DNA of 64,000 nt from Phascolarctobacterium sp. (GTDB lineage: Bacteria; Bacillota; Negativicutes; Acidaminococcales; Acidaminococcaceae). Within the stretch, counting starts at the first letter, position 1; every line of letters begins with the position of its first letter. The notes under the pieces were generated by a model that saw only the letters and a list, made by a program, of their open reading frames with translations, did no database searches and was not told where the DNA came from. The position numbers and the translations under genes were made by a program. This document shows positions 27,101 through 36,721 of the stretch, one piece after another. The stretch covers positions 24,668 to 88,667 of the forward strand of contig JAFUKD010000001.1 in assembly GCA_017467905.1 (NCBI GenBank), in the 5' to 3' direction.

Positions 27101-28150
27101 TTATCTAATGCCTTTTTTGATGGTTTCCATAAGCTGAATACGTTTTGCAATCTCCTGCCCTTTGTCGCTCTTGAGATAAATCAAAGTGCTGGGCGGAACC
27201 ATTGCTTCAACCGTAGCCCAATCTCCCTTGATGAAAGCAGCACGCACTTTAGACGCACTAATAACTTCTTTACCATCCTTCTTACGCGGAACGATGTAGA
27301 GCTCGATACCATTGTCAGGGAACACTTCCTTCATCGCTTCGTTGTATGCCAAGGTTGTTTTATCAGTAGGCTCTTCACCAACGTAACGGGCAGTGATGTT
27401 CAATTCCGGAGCAATGCGTTGTGCAAATACCATTGCATCCAAATGAGTTTGCGCTGCCAATTCGTCAGTACCTTTGATGAAGTACGTCGGGAAGGTTGCG
27501 TTAGAAATAATATAATCGCCGCCGCTGACAATGCTAACGTTGCGTAAATCGGCAACACCCTGCTTCATCAAAGAGAAGCGGTCCGAAAAAGGGATAGCAG
27601 AACGGTCTTCCTGCACAGCGAAGATAATTACCTCGTCACTGTTGCGAGAAGCCTCTTCAATTAAAGCACGATGTCCATAAGTGAAAGGATTGCAGTTCAT
27701 AACAATGGCAGAACGTTTTTTACCATTGCCTGCACCTAAGATACGTGCAATTCTATCAATATATTCATCCATAGTATTGGTACCGGATTCCAACAACGCA
27801 GCGTAAGGAGCTGCCACTGCTACTTTCTTGAAGCCTACATGCTTGAAGATTTCTACGTTGCCCGGCTTAGTGAAAACTTGATTCCCACGCACACCACGAC
27901 GATAAGATTCTATTTGCAGATTACGGATAATACGACGGGTCAGCCCCCTGCCTTGATAAGACAGCTTGATTGCAATATCCCTCATTACGCGTCCACCAAG
28001 AGAACCTGTACCAATCAACTCCCCATCATCATAAAGTCCCATAGTGTAATCAATATTACCAGTAAACGTCAATTGGAACGAGCCTAAAAATTCGACTACT
28101 TTCTTTTTCTCCTCCGGATTAGTTAAATAAATCTCGCGTTCTGTAATCAT
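27101..28150 (-). CDS. citC: [Citrate (pro-3S)-lyase] ligase
   Basis: A 349-residue enzyme that acetylates the prosthetic-group thiol of citrate lyase to activate it. The N-terminal third is a GNAT-like domain (IKLSYQGRGLTRRIIRNL), and the C-terminal part is a nucleotidyltransferase with the HxGH-type motif MNCNPFTYGHRALIEEA and ISASKVRAAF. The length matches CitC. No citD, citE, citF, citX or citG is in the window, so the gene is an orphan here. It stands alone between the metK terminator and the tRNA terminator. Confidence 0.92.
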   Translation of the reverse strand: MITEREIYLTNPEEKKKVVEFLGSFQLTFTGNIDYTMGLYDDGELIGTGSLGGRVMRDIAIKLSYQGRGLTRRIIRNLQIESYRRGVRGNQVFTKPGNVEIFKHVGFKKVAVAAPYAALLESGTNTMDEYIDRIARILGAGNGKKRSAIVMNCNPFTYGHRALIEEASRNSDEVIIFAVQEDRSAIPFSDRFSLMKQGVADLRNVSIVSGGDYIISNATFPTYFIKGTDELAAQTHLDAMVFAQRIAPELNITARYVGEEPTDKTTLAYNEAMKEVFPDNGIELYIVPRKKDGKEVISASKVRAAFIKGDWATVEAMVPPSTLIYLKSDKGQEIAKRIQLMETIKKGIR

Positions 28151-28344
28151 AATTTTCTCCTTCCCAATGGCATTTACATATTTGTAATCTTAAAACTCAG
28201 CCATAGTTTTTCTAATGATTGCCAATATTAAATTGTTACCCCTATTTTACCACATCCATATACATTTTTCACCTGAAAGTAGTTATTTTATCTTTCCTGT
28301 TACAATTAAATTCCAGTGTTTAATCAGGCATATACCTAAAAATA

Positions 28345-28393
28345 AGAAGAAACCAGTAATTGAAAGCCCGTGCCTTCAACTACTGGTTTTCTT
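28345..28393. terminator. metK terminator
   Basis: AAGAAAACCAGTA-TTGAA-loop-TTCAA-TACTGGTTT, with A- and T-rich flanks, directly after the metK stop at 28402. Confidence 0.75.
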
Positions 28394-28401
28394 ATGTGAA
28401 T

Positions 28402-29580
28402 TTACAGACCAGCTTGCTCTCTCAAGATTGCTGCCTTATCAGTGTTTTCCCAAGGCAAATCTACGTCTGTTCTGCCAAAGTGACCATAAGCCGCGGTTTG
28501 TTTATAGATAGGACGCAACAGGTCTAATTCTTTGATAATGCCGCTAGGGCTGAGAGAAAAGTTTTTCTTAACCAGCTCTGCAATTTTTTCTTCATCAATC
28601 TTTGCTGTACCAAAGGTTTCAACCAATACAGATACCGGCTGCGCAACGCCAATCGCATAAGCCAATTGGATTTCGCATTTATCTGCCAAGCCTGCAGCAA
28701 CAATATTTTTCGCAACGTAACGAGCTGCATAAGCTGCACTGCGGTCAACCTTGGAAGGGTCTTTGCCGGAGAAAGCACCGCCGCCATGACGAGCCATACC
28801 GCCGTAAGTATCTACAATAATTTTACGACCAGTCAAGCCAGCATCACCTTGAGGACCACCAATTACAAAACGACCAGTGGGATTGATGTAGTACTTGGTG
28901 TTTTCGTCCAGCATTTCTGCCGGAACAACAACATTGATTACATGTTCAATAATATCCTTGGTGATTTGTTCGTTAGTTGCTTCCGGAGCGTGTTGGGAAG
29001 AAATAACGATGGTATCAATACGAACAGGTTTGCCATCAACATATTCTACAGTCACCTGAGTTTTACCGTCAGGACGCAGGTAGGGCAACAAGCCGCTCTT
29101 ACGAACCTGAGTCAAACGCAAGGAGAGTTTATTAGCCAGGTATGCAGGCATAGGCATATAGCTTTCAGTTTCATTGGTTGCATAACCAAACATCATACCT
29201 TGGTCGCCAGCGCCGGTTTCCTCTTCTGCAGCATTACCCTCTTTAGCTTCCAAAGCTTTGTCAACGCCCATCGCAATATCAGGAGATTGTTCGTCAATGG
29301 AAATCAGCACGCCACAGGTATTGCCGTCAAAGCCATATTTCGCACGATCATAACCAATATTGATTACGGTGTTACGGGCAATGCTGGCAATGTCAACATA
29401 ACAAGTAGTGGAAATTTCACCGACAACATGGATTTGTCCGGTAGTAACAACAGTTTCGCAGGCAACACGACCTTTGGGGTCTTGTGCCAAAATAGCATCT
29501 AATACGGAATCAGAAATTTGGTCAGCAATTTTATCAGGATGACCTTCGGTTACGGATTCAGAAGTAAACAATTTTCTCAT
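28402..29580 (-). CDS. metK: S-adenosylmethionine synthetase
   Basis: A 392-residue cytosolic enzyme making SAM from methionine and ATP. Signatures are [16 protein letters not shown] near the N-terminus, [12 protein letters not shown] in the middle, and [19 protein letters not shown]. The length is normal. It is controlled by the SAM-I riboswitch located 120 bp upstream. Confidence 0.98.
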   Translation of the reverse strand: MRKLFTSESVTEGHPDKIADQISDSVLDAILAQDPKGRVACETVVTTGQIHVVGEISTTCYVDIASIARNTVINIGYDRAKYGFDGNTCGVLISIDEQSPDIAMGVDKALEAKEGNAAEEETGAGDQGMMFGYATNETESYMPMPAYLANKLSLRLTQVRKSGLLPYLRPDGKTQVTVEYVDGKPVRIDTIVISSQHAPEATNEQITKDIIEHVINVVVPAEMLDENTKYYINPTGRFVIGGPQGDAGLTGRKIIVDTYGGMARHGGGAFSGKDPSKVDRSAAYAARYVAKNIVAAGLADKCEIQLAYAIGVAQPVSVLVETFGTAKIDEEKIAELVKKNFSLSPSGIIKELDLLRPIYKQTAAYGHFGRTDVDLPWENTDKAAILREQAGL

Positions 29581-29653
29581 TCTGCAATCTTCCTTTCTAA
29601 ATATTAAATCATTTATTGTGCTTGCCTTATTAACAATAATCTACGACTCACAA

Positions 29654-29810
29654 AAAAACGGCGCTCTCCTCCGAGAACGCCGTAAACTTTTGTATCAGCA
29701 TTCTCATCTTACGTTACACGCAGGACTTAGCACCTTTTTGCAGGCATCAACCTGCAATGGTTGCTGCGGTTTCACAGGGCCATTCCCTCCGCCGCTCTTG
29801 ATGAGTAGTT
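29654..29810 (-). ncRNA. SAM-I riboswitch (S-box) with terminator
   Basis: On the minus strand, CTCATCAAGAGCGGCGGAGG, GAATGGCCCTGTGAAACC, GCAGCAACC, and AAGGTGCTAAGTCCTGC appear in S-box order and close with GATGAG, pairing P1. The terminator ACGGCGTTCTCGG-AGGAGAGCGCCGT plus seven T follows at 29654-29685. SAM binding should stop transcription before metK. Confidence 0.95.
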
Positions 29811-29898
29811 GTAAAATTAACGTACCTTATTATATGATATAATACCTAACTTTGCAAGAGAAACGTAATAAAATTCACATCTTTCCGCAAAAATTATC

Positions 29899-31104
29899 TT
29901 ACTTCTTTGCTTTCAGTTCCATAACTGCGTCAAGCAGCATATTAGCAACTTCCGTCTTTGCCATTTGCTCCAAAGAACGAACCTCTCCACTGGGATACAG
30001 GAATTTTACGATATTAGTATCGCTATTAAAACCAGCTCCAGCCGCGGTTACGTCGTTGGCAACAATCATGTCCAAATTTTTCTTAACAATTTTTTCGCGG
30101 GCATTATCTAAAAGATTTTGAGTCTCTGCAGCGAAGCCCACCAAAACCTGATGCGCCTTGCGAGCACCTAATTCTTTTAGGATGTCCGGGTTTTTATCCA
30201 TAATGACAGTCAATGCATCGTCAGTTTTCTTCTTAATTTTTTGGTCAGCCACATCACGAGGACGGTAATCAGCTACAGCAGCAGCCTTGATGACTACATC
30301 CATCTTAGGATATGCATCCATGCAAGCTTCCAGCATTTCATTAGTAGTTTCTACCCTGATGCCTTTTACGTTGGGAGGAATAGCCAAAGCAGAAGGACCG
30401 GTAACCAGCAAAACATCCGCACCACGTTGCGCAGCCATTTGAGCAATGGCATAACCCATTTTCCCAGAGGAACGGTTACCTACGAAGCGGACAGGGTCAA
30501 TAGGTTCACGAGTGCCTGCCGCGGTAACGAGAACCTTCAAGCCAACCATATCACCATCTTTTTTCGCAAAGAAAGCGTCAATAAATTCCACAATCTGCTG
30601 AGGTTCAGGCAAACGACCGGGGCCAGTTACGCCACAAGCCAAGAAGCCAACTGCAGGCGGCATTACGGTTACACCGTGCGCCTCAAGCTTGGCAATGTTT
30701 TCTTGAGTAATCGGATTTTGGTACATGCCGGTGTTCATGGCAGGACATACGATGATGGGAGCCTGCGCCGCCAACAAGGTTGTGGAAAGCAAATCATCAG
30801 CAATGCCATTAGCCATTTTAGCTAAAATATTTGCAGTTGCCGGAGCTACGACAAAAGCATCAGCCCAATTAGCAAGAGAAATATGTTCTACATTAAATTC
30901 CTGGTTGGAATCCCACATGGAAACAGCAACCTTATTGCCGCTAATTTCCTTAAAGGTTAAGGGAGTTACAAATTCCTGTGCGTGTTCAGTCATAATAACG
31001 CGCACCTCTGCCCCTTGCTTACGCAAACGGCTAACCAAATCTACAGCTTTATAAACGGCGATACCGCCGGTAACACCTAATGCGATTTTTTTACCATTCA
31101 GCAC
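29899..31104 (-). CDS. coaBC: Phosphopantothenoylcysteine decarboxylase / phosphopantothenate-cysteine ligase
   Basis: A 401-residue bifunctional CoA-biosynthesis enzyme. The N-terminal CoaC flavoprotein has LGVTGGIAVYKA, the His of VEHISLANWADAFVVAPATAN, and the substrate clamp PAMNTGMYQNP. The CoaB half starts around residue 186 with VLVTAAGTREPIDPVRFVGN and has KKNPDI-like MDKNPDILKELG. It is the last gene of the yicC-remA-gmk-rpoZ-coaBC cluster, 18 bp after rpoZ. Confidence 0.96.
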   Translation of the reverse strand: MLNGKKIALGVTGGIAVYKAVDLVSRLRKQGAEVRVIMTEHAQEFVTPLTFKEISGNKVAVSMWDSNQEFNVEHISLANWADAFVVAPATANILAKMANGIADDLLSTTLLAAQAPIIVCPAMNTGMYQNPITQENIAKLEAHGVTVMPPAVGFLACGVTGPGRLPEPQQIVEFIDAFFAKKDGDMVGLKVLVTAAGTREPIDPVRFVGNRSSGKMGYAIAQMAAQRGADVLLVTGPSALAIPPNVKGIRVETTNEMLEACMDAYPKMDVVIKAAAVADYRPRDVADQKIKKKTDDALTVIMDKNPDILKELGARKAHQVLVGFAAETQNLLDNAREKIVKKNLDMIVANDVTAAGAGFNSDTNIVKFLYPSGEVRSLEQMAKTEVANMLLDAVMELKAKK

Positions 31105-31122
31105 GATGGCTTCCTCCTAAAC

Positions 31123-31317
31123 TTATACGTTTTTAGTACGTTCGTAAGTAATGGTGTCAACAGAAATTTCTTTTAAAGCGCTGCTCACTTCTTTTTCTGC
31201 AGCGTTCACGCCGGGAACAGTAAGCTCGCGGGCGCGTTTAGCAGCCAAAATAACTAAGGTGTATTTGCTGTCCACCTTTTCAGCCAAATAATCAATGGAA
31301 GGATCTACCATGGACAT
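31123..31317 (-). CDS. rpoZ: RNA polymerase omega subunit
   Basis: A 64-residue omega subunit, an assembly chaperone of RNA polymerase. MVDPSIDYLAEKVDSKYTLVILAAKRARELT matches the conserved N-terminal core, and the tail VSSALKEISVDTITYE is family-like. The gmk-rpoZ-coaBC order is standard in Firmicutes. Confidence 0.94.
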   Translation of the reverse strand: MSMVDPSIDYLAEKVDSKYTLVILAAKRARELTVPGVNAAEKEVSSALKEISVDTITYERTKNV

Positions 31318-31323
31318 TTTCTC

Positions 31324-31962
31324 TCACTCCTCATTCTTCAATTTCAATTTGCAAATCTCATCAATAATAAAATAGGTTCGTGCCACACGATAACGCTCTG
31401 CTTCCATAATGGTAAGCACCTTTTTGGTAGCCTTTTCAGCAATATCGTTGACAATGATGTAATCATATTTGGAAGCGTAGGCCAGTTCGTCAGCAGCAGA
31501 AGCCATGCGACGCTTGATAACCTCTTCGCTGTCAGTTCCACGTTTATAAATGCGGGCACACAATTCATCCAGAGAAGGCGGTGTTATGAAAACAAATACT
31601 CCTTCCGGAAAATGCTCTTTAATTTGCAACGCCCCTTGAATATCAATTTCCAGCAGCACGTCCCTGCCTGCGTTAAGCTGTTCCATAACGTAAGCACGCG
31701 GCGTGCCGTAATAATTTCCGTACACCTCTGCGTATTCCAGCAGTTCGTCTTTAGCAATCATTTCCTTAACCTCATCAACGGTTTTAAAGAAATAATTTAC
31801 ACCATCCACCTCACCAACTCGCGGTTGACGCGTAGTAACGGATACGGAATATCCCAAGTCAGGCATTTGCTCACGCAGCATTCCGCAAATGGTTCCCTTG
31901 CCTGCGCCGGAAGGACCGGAAACTACAAGCAGCACCCCCTGAGGTCTAACTTCATTTCCCAT
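31324..31962 (-). CDS. gmk: Guanylate kinase
   Basis: A 212-residue kinase turning GMP into GDP. Its P-loop is VVSGPSGAGKGT, the GMP-binding region SVSVTTRQPRVGEVDGVNYFF, and the lid YKRGTDSEEVIKRRM. The ATG at 31962 is chosen: it follows GGTGG, lies downstream of the remA stop, and gives the usual short N-terminus. The longer frame from 31995 would overlap remA by 20 bp. Confidence 0.95.
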   Translation of the reverse strand: MGNEVRPQGVLLVVSGPSGAGKGTICGMLREQMPDLGYSVSVTTRQPRVGEVDGVNYFFKTVDEVKEMIAKDELLEYAEVYGNYYGTPRAYVMEQLNAGRDVLLEIDIQGALQIKEHFPEGVFVFITPPSLDELCARIYKRGTDSEEVIKRRMASAADELAYASKYDYIIVNDIAEKATKKVLTIMEAERYRVARTYFIIDEICKLKLKNEE

Positions 31963-31975
31963 CAGCAGCCACCAC

Positions 31976-32236
31976 CTATTCTTCGTCCTCGTCATCAGTT
32001 TGAATCAAGCGATTAGCAACAGTTTCCGGCTGCACTGCAGAAAGAATAATGTGACCGCTATCAGTAACAACAACGGCACGAGTACGACGACCATAGGTTG
32101 CATCAATGAGCATACCTTTATCGCGCGCTTCTTGGATAATGCGTTTGATAGGCGCAGATTCCGGACTAATAATAGAAATGATGCGGTTAGCGGCAACAAT
32201 GTTACCAAAACCGATGTTGATTAATTTAATATCCAT
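31976..32236 (-). CDS. remA: Extracellular matrix regulatory protein RemA
   Basis: An 86-residue DUF370 protein. [28 protein letters not shown] and [25 protein letters not shown] are diagnostic. In Bacillus subtilis RemA is a DNA-binding activator of matrix and osmoprotection genes; here the role is unknown. The yicC-remA-gmk-rpoZ order is conserved across Firmicutes. Confidence 0.93.
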   Translation of the reverse strand: MDIKLINIGFGNIVAANRIISIISPESAPIKRIIQEARDKGMLIDATYGRRTRAVVVTDSGHIILSAVQPETVANRLIQTDDEDEE

Positions 32237-32251
32237 AAAAGCCTCCCGTGT

Positions 32252-33151
32252 TTATTCAATGTTTTGAATTTGCTCACGAATCTTTTCAATTTCAGCTTTA
32301 ATTTCTACTACAATTTGTGCCAAAGTATAATCGTTGGCTTTAGAAGCAATGGTGTTGGCTTCACGATTGAACTCTTGAATCAAAAAGTCCAGCTTACGAC
32401 CAACGGGTTGGTCAGAATCAATGATAATCTTGAATTGTTTGATGTGACTCTTCAAGCGGACAATTTCTTCTGTAATGCTTGCGCGGTCTGCAAAAATGGC
32501 AACCTCTTGCAGCAAGCGTTCCGGTTCTACGGTAATATTATGTTCTGCCAACAGGTTGTTCAAACGATCAGTCAGCTTAGCTTGGTATTCATCCACAACC
32601 TTCGGGGAACGCGCTTCTATTTGGGTAAGCTTTTCTACAATCAAATCTGCACGATAAATGAAGTCACCATAAATGTTGCCACCTTCAGTTTCACGCATGG
32701 CAACCAAATTCTGCAACGCTTCCTTAACAGCCTGCTCTACTTTGGGCCAAACGGTTTCAACATCAAAGAAGCCTTCCTTAACATTGATAACGTCTTGGCA
32801 GCGGGAAAGGTACATAATTTCTTGAGCGCTGTTAATATTCAGCTCTTCTAAGCCGATAGCAGAACCAACCTCTTGCAAAGCCTTATGATAAGCAGCAGCC
32901 AGGTTCTTATCAACTTTCAAGGTGCAGTTTTCACTTGAAGTGTAATCTGCATTGATGAACACGTCAATGCGGCCACGGTTCACGGTTTTCAAAATGCTCT
33001 TACGAATTTTATCCTCTAAGGGATTCAAGAAGCGGGGCAAGCGAATTGCCACTTCGTTATAACGATGGTTCACGGTTTTCATCTCTACGGTAACAGAAAA
33101 GTTTTCGTCCTCGTATTGACCGCGACCAAAACCGGTCATACTCTTTAACAC
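32252..33151 (-). CDS. yicC: YicC family endoribonuclease
   Basis: A 299-residue protein of the YicC/YloC family, RNases acting on RNA, with E. coli YicC linked to RyhB decay. The conserved start MTGFGRGQ, VEMKTVNHRY, and the C-terminal GRKLDFLIQEFNREANTIASKAND are all seen. The start is GTG at 33151, 6 bp after AAGGAGG, giving MLKSMTGFG, the usual family start. An in-frame ATG at 33175 lies upstream of the ribosome site and is rejected. It is the first gene of the remA-gmk-rpoZ-coaBC cluster. Confidence 0.93.
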   Translation of the reverse strand: MLKSMTGFGRGQYEDENFSVTVEMKTVNHRYNEVAIRLPRFLNPLEDKIRKSILKTVNRGRIDVFINADYTSSENCTLKVDKNLAAAYHKALQEVGSAIGLEELNINSAQEIMYLSRCQDVINVKEGFFDVETVWPKVEQAVKEALQNLVAMRETEGGNIYGDFIYRADLIVEKLTQIEARSPKVVDEYQAKLTDRLNNLLAEHNITVEPERLLQEVAIFADRASITEEIVRLKSHIKQFKIIIDSDQPVGRKLDFLIQEFNREANTIASKANDYTLAQIVVEIKAEIEKIREQIQNIE

Positions 33152-33238
33152 AAGTTTCCTCCTTACTGGCAGCATGCACTGCCCAACGAACTTTCTTCAA
33201 TAGATAAGCGCCTTCACACTTGCTTATCTTGACACATA

Positions 33239-33247
33239 ATTATACCA
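33239..33247 (-). promoter_or_regulatory. Extended -10 promoter of yicC cluster
   Basis: Read on the minus strand, TGGTATAAT ends at 33239, about 85 bp before the yicC GTG. No convincing -35 was seen, which suits an extended -10. Nothing else was recognised between 33250 and the palindromic element at 33385. Confidence 0.5.
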
Positions 33248-33384
33248 TACTTTTTTCGTTTTTTCAGCGTTTTTCTTCTTCGCTCTTCTAAAATCTTTGC
33301 TGTTTCATTGCTTATAATATATAATTGGATTAGCTTATAGTTTGATTATAGCAATTTAATACTTTTCGCAGTAATAACTAAGAA

Positions 33385-33551
33385 GCTATTTATTAGCTTC
33401 CAAGCGACATTTAGAAATGTAGCGACTCTGTAATAAAGAAAATATTACAGCGAGCAAACTTGTTTGAGCAAAGCGAGTTGTTTGCGAGGTAATATTTTCA
33501 TACTAAAGGGAGCGTTAAGCATTTCTGTATGAGCGGGAAGCAATAAATAGC
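33385..33551. repeat. 167-bp palindromic element upstream of rqcH
   Basis: Two ~75-bp arms are inverted copies of each other. The left begins GCTATTTATTAGCTTCC and the right (other strand) GCTATTTATTGCTTCCC. Both then carry AGAAATG, later GAAAATATTAC, and finally CGAGCAAAC / CTCGCAAAC, around a centre with TTGTTTGAGC. It ends 28 bp before the rqcH start. It has no coding capacity and is MITE-like in shape. Confidence 0.75.
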
Positions 33552-33578
33552 ATGATGAACAATTCACGAGGAACACTT

Positions 33579-35312
33579 ATGAACTTAGAAGGCTTAACCC
33601 TAAAACTTGTAACCGACAATTTAATAGAACAACTTGAAGGCGGAAAAATTTACAAAATCTTTATGCCAACCCCCAATAGCTTGCTGCTGATGGTTCGTCG
33701 TGACCGCGACACCACAGCCTTGCTGGCAGATATGGGCGGCGGCAGCCCTGCACTTTACTTCCCTGCAAAGCTACCGGAAAACCCGGAAGTTCCTCCCACA
33801 TTATGCATGCTCTTACGCAAGCATTTGGAGGAAGGACGCATTGCCAAGATTACTCAAAGCGGACTGGACCGCGTTATTACTATGGAAATTGATTTGCTTG
33901 GAGCGAGCAGTAAGATTATTACTAAGAAGCTGATTTTTGAACTTACCGGTAAGAACAGTAACATCATCTTCGTACAGGACGATGTAATCTTGGATAGCTT
34001 GAAGCACGTTAACGCTGCCCAAAGCAGTTACCGTATTGTTCTTCCCGGCAAGCCCTACATAGCTCCGCCTCCGCAAACAGGATTAAACCTGCTCACCGCC
34101 AATGCCTTAAAAATTGCAGAAGCAGCAGCGAAGCTTCCTGCTGCCAACATCTCTAAGGCTCTTATCAGCGTAACAACTGGTATTGGCAAGTTCAGCGCTA
34201 ACGAGCTCTTGACTGCCGCAGATATTTTACCGAACAAAGTTGGCTTGGAGCATCACGACCTGCCCCGTTTGGCAAAGGCTATCGAAAATTTGCAGGAACG
34301 TATGGAACAGGACAAGCCTGTTTACGCATTGGTAAGCCGTACCAATCAGGTTAAGACCATTTTGCCCATGGCTCCCCAAAATCTGGAGCAAGGCATGCAG
34401 GTTAAAGAATTCCCCAATATTAATGAAGCAATCTGCTTTGCCATGAGCTTGAAGCCCATCCAGCTTCCCCAACACGAGCAGCTACAAAAAATTATCACCG
34501 CAGAAATTAGCAAGCTTACCAAAAAATTAGACGCTCTGGAAAATGATTTGCTTACCGCCAGCGATGCAGAAGCACAACGGATGCTTGCGGATACCATCAT
34601 GGCAAACATCTACCAAATTAAAAAAGGTCAGCAAAGCGCCGAGCTTATCAACATTTACGATGGCGAGCCTGTAACCGTAGCGCTGTCACCCATCCTGACT
34701 CCTACGGAAAACGCCCAAGCCTATTACAAACGCTACAATAAATATAAGCGTGCTCAAACGGAGGTGCAGTTGCAGCTAGAAGCAACTCAGGAAATGCTTA
34801 CCTACCTTGCCAGCATAGAAGCTTCCCTCCTAACCGCCACTACCAAAAGCGAAATTGAAGAAATCACCCAAGAGCTTACAGTGGCTGGCATCATCAAGGA
34901 AACCGGCAAAAAGAAGAATAAAGCTGGCTGGCAAAAATCCCAGCCCCTGCACATCAAGCTAAGCGCTGACAGCGACTTGTATATTGGCAAGAACAACAAA
35001 CAAAATGATTACGTGACCTTCAACATTGGCAGTCCTAATGATTTGTGGTTCCACACCAAGGATATTCCCGGCAGTCACGTCATTTTGAAAACCTCTTTGC
35101 CGGAACCAAGCGAGCAGGACATTGACATTGCTTGTCAGCTGGCAGGTTACTTTAGTAAAGCACGCAACGGCAGCAACATTCCTGTTGACTGTACCAAACG
35201 TCGCCATGTGAAGAAGCCCAGCGGAAGCAAGCCGGGGTTCGTTATTTTTACGAATCAAAGCACTTACTACACAACTCCTGATGAAAATTTAATAAACGAA
35301 CTTCTGAAGTGA
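33579..35312 (+). CDS. rqcH: Rqc2/NFACT family protein RqcH
   Basis: A 577-residue ribosome-quality-control factor that binds obstructed 50S subunits and recruits tRNA-Ala to add C-terminal Ala tails (known from B. subtilis RqcH). It has an NFACT-N domain (MNLEGLTLKLVTDNLIEQLEGGKIYKI), a HhH/coiled-coil middle, and an NFACT-R domain with NDLWFHTKDIPGSHVIL. The ATG at 33579 follows ACGAGGAA; an upstream ATG at 33552 adds an untypical N-terminus. A palindromic element lies just upstream. Confidence 0.93.
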   Translation: MNLEGLTLKLVTDNLIEQLEGGKIYKIFMPTPNSLLLMVRRDRDTTALLADMGGGSPALYFPAKLPENPEVPPTLCMLLRKHLEEGRIAKITQSGLDRVITMEIDLLGASSKIITKKLIFELTGKNSNIIFVQDDVILDSLKHVNAAQSSYRIVLPGKPYIAPPPQTGLNLLTANALKIAEAAAKLPAANISKALISVTTGIGKFSANELLTAADILPNKVGLEHHDLPRLAKAIENLQERMEQDKPVYALVSRTNQVKTILPMAPQNLEQGMQVKEFPNINEAICFAMSLKPIQLPQHEQLQKIITAEISKLTKKLDALENDLLTASDAEAQRMLADTIMANIYQIKKGQQSAELINIYDGEPVTVALSPILTPTENAQAYYKRYNKYKRAQTEVQLQLEATQEMLTYLASIEASLLTATTKSEIEEITQELTVAGIIKETGKKKNKAGWQKSQPLHIKLSADSDLYIGKNNKQNDYVTFNIGSPNDLWFHTKDIPGSHVILKTSLPEPSEQDIDIACQLAGYFSKARNGSNIPVDCTKRRHVKKPSGSKPGFVIFTNQSTYYTTPDENLINELLK

Positions 35313-35354
35313 ACACCTTTCAATCTCATCCCTAAACATTCTTAGATTCAAAAC

Positions 35355-35400
35355 AAAAACCTCTCTCGTACCATAAAATTATGAATCGAGAGAGGTTTAT
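35355..35400. terminator. Bidirectional terminator, rqcH / brnQ
   Basis: AAACCTCTCTCG pairs with CGAGAGAGGTTT around a 20-base loop, with A-rich and T-rich flanks between two convergent genes. Confidence 0.85.
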
Positions 35401-35403
35401 TTT

Positions 35404-36720
35404 TTATTTTTTAGAAGTAGCCTTCCAAATCATACCAACAACAATGCCTAAAAGACAGGGCGTAATCCAACCAAAGCCAATATTATACAGGGGAACGTAG
35501 GTTCCTAAAAGCTCGCCCACATAACCGATATCAGTACCGCTGGCACGCAAGCCGTCAAAAATTGCGAACACCGTGGTAAAGAACATGCAAGGACGATAAA
35601 TTTTAGAATCTCGATGGAAAATTGCGTTACCCAAATTCAACAGCACTACAACGATGGTAATAGGGTATAAAATGCACAGCACAGGAATTGCAAACTGAAT
35701 CAGCTTGCTTAAACCTACGTTGGAAACCACAAAGCTGAAGATACAAATAGCAGCAACGTAACGGTCGTACTGCATCTTCTCTTTAAAAACAACATTGAAG
35801 TAACCGGAAACAGAACTTGTAACGCCAATACTGGTCGTAAGGCAGGCAAAGAAAATAATCAAAGCCAAAATTACCTTACCATACCAGCCAAAATAATGAT
35901 TGGTAATATTGCTCAGAAGCTGACCGCCATTAGCAGTCAACCCCATCATGCTCACACTGGATGCACCCATATAAGTTAAGGAAGCATAAATCACAGCAAG
36001 GAACACTGCCGCAATAATGCCGGAATAAATGCACAGCTTGGTAAGCAGGCGTTGGTTTAAAATACCCTTTGCTTCAATAGCGTTGATGGTAGCCGCACCA
36101 AAAAGCAAGGAAGCCAAAAGGTCCATAGTATTATAGCCTTCTTGGAAGCCCTTGAAAAAAGGAATACTTGCGTACTCTCCGTTAGCAGGCTGCACCGCAC
36201 CCATGGGGCTAACAACCACAAAGGTTATCAAAATTCCCAAGCACAAAAGCAGCATCGGGGTAAGGATTTTGCCAATGTTATCGATAATCTTAGACGGGTT
36301 CACCGCCAAGAAATATGTCATGCAAAAAAACAAGAAGGAATAAATCATCAGCGCATTGCTTTCCCAACCGGCGGGAATGAATGCCAAAATACCAGTATCA
36401 AAGGATACTGCCGCAGTACGCGGAATAGCAAAGAAAGGCCCAATGGTCAAAGAAGTAATGACAATCAACGCCTTGGCGTATATGGGATGCACCGGGTTCA
36501 CCATGGTTTCCGGGTTGTCGCTACGAGTAAGTGCCATGGCAATAACACCGGTCAAAGGCAAACCAACACCGCTAATGCAGAAGCCTACGATAGCAGTGAG
36601 CATATTATCCCCTGCCTGCTGTCCCAGAATGGGCGGAAAAATAAAGTTGCCCGCACCAAAGAAAAAGGAAAACAGCATCAGTGCTATGGGTAAAATTAAA
36701 GTTACAGATGCATTTGCCAT
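35404..36720 (-). CDS. brnQ: Branched-chain amino acid transporter BrnQ (LIVCS), copy 1
   Basis: A 438-residue Na+/H+-coupled symporter for Leu/Ile/Val in the inner membrane, with about 12 hydrophobic segments. The N-terminal signature ALMLFSFFFGAGNFIFPPILG and the mid-protein GAATINAIEAKG are family hallmarks. It starts one base after tyrS stops, so it is cotranscribed with tyrS. A close paralogue lies at 39362-40690 on the other strand. Confidence 0.92.
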   Translation of the reverse strand: MANASVTLILPIALMLFSFFFGAGNFIFPPILGQQAGDNMLTAIVGFCISGVGLPLTGVIAMALTRSDNPETMVNPVHPIYAKALIVITSLTIGPFFAIPRTAAVSFDTGILAFIPAGWESNALMIYSFLFFCMTYFLAVNPSKIIDNIGKILTPMLLLCLGILITFVVVSPMGAVQPANGEYASIPFFKGFQEGYNTMDLLASLLFGAATINAIEAKGILNQRLLTKLCIYSGIIAAVFLAVIYASLTYMGASSVSMMGLTANGGQLLSNITNHYFGWYGKVILALIIFFACLTTSIGVTSSVSGYFNVVFKEKMQYDRYVAAICIFSFVVSNVGLSKLIQFAIPVLCILYPITIVVVLLNLGNAIFHRDSKIYRPCMFFTTVFAIFDGLRASGTDIGYVGELLGTYVPLYNIGFGWITPCLLGIVVGMIWKATSKK

Positions 36721-36721
36721 C

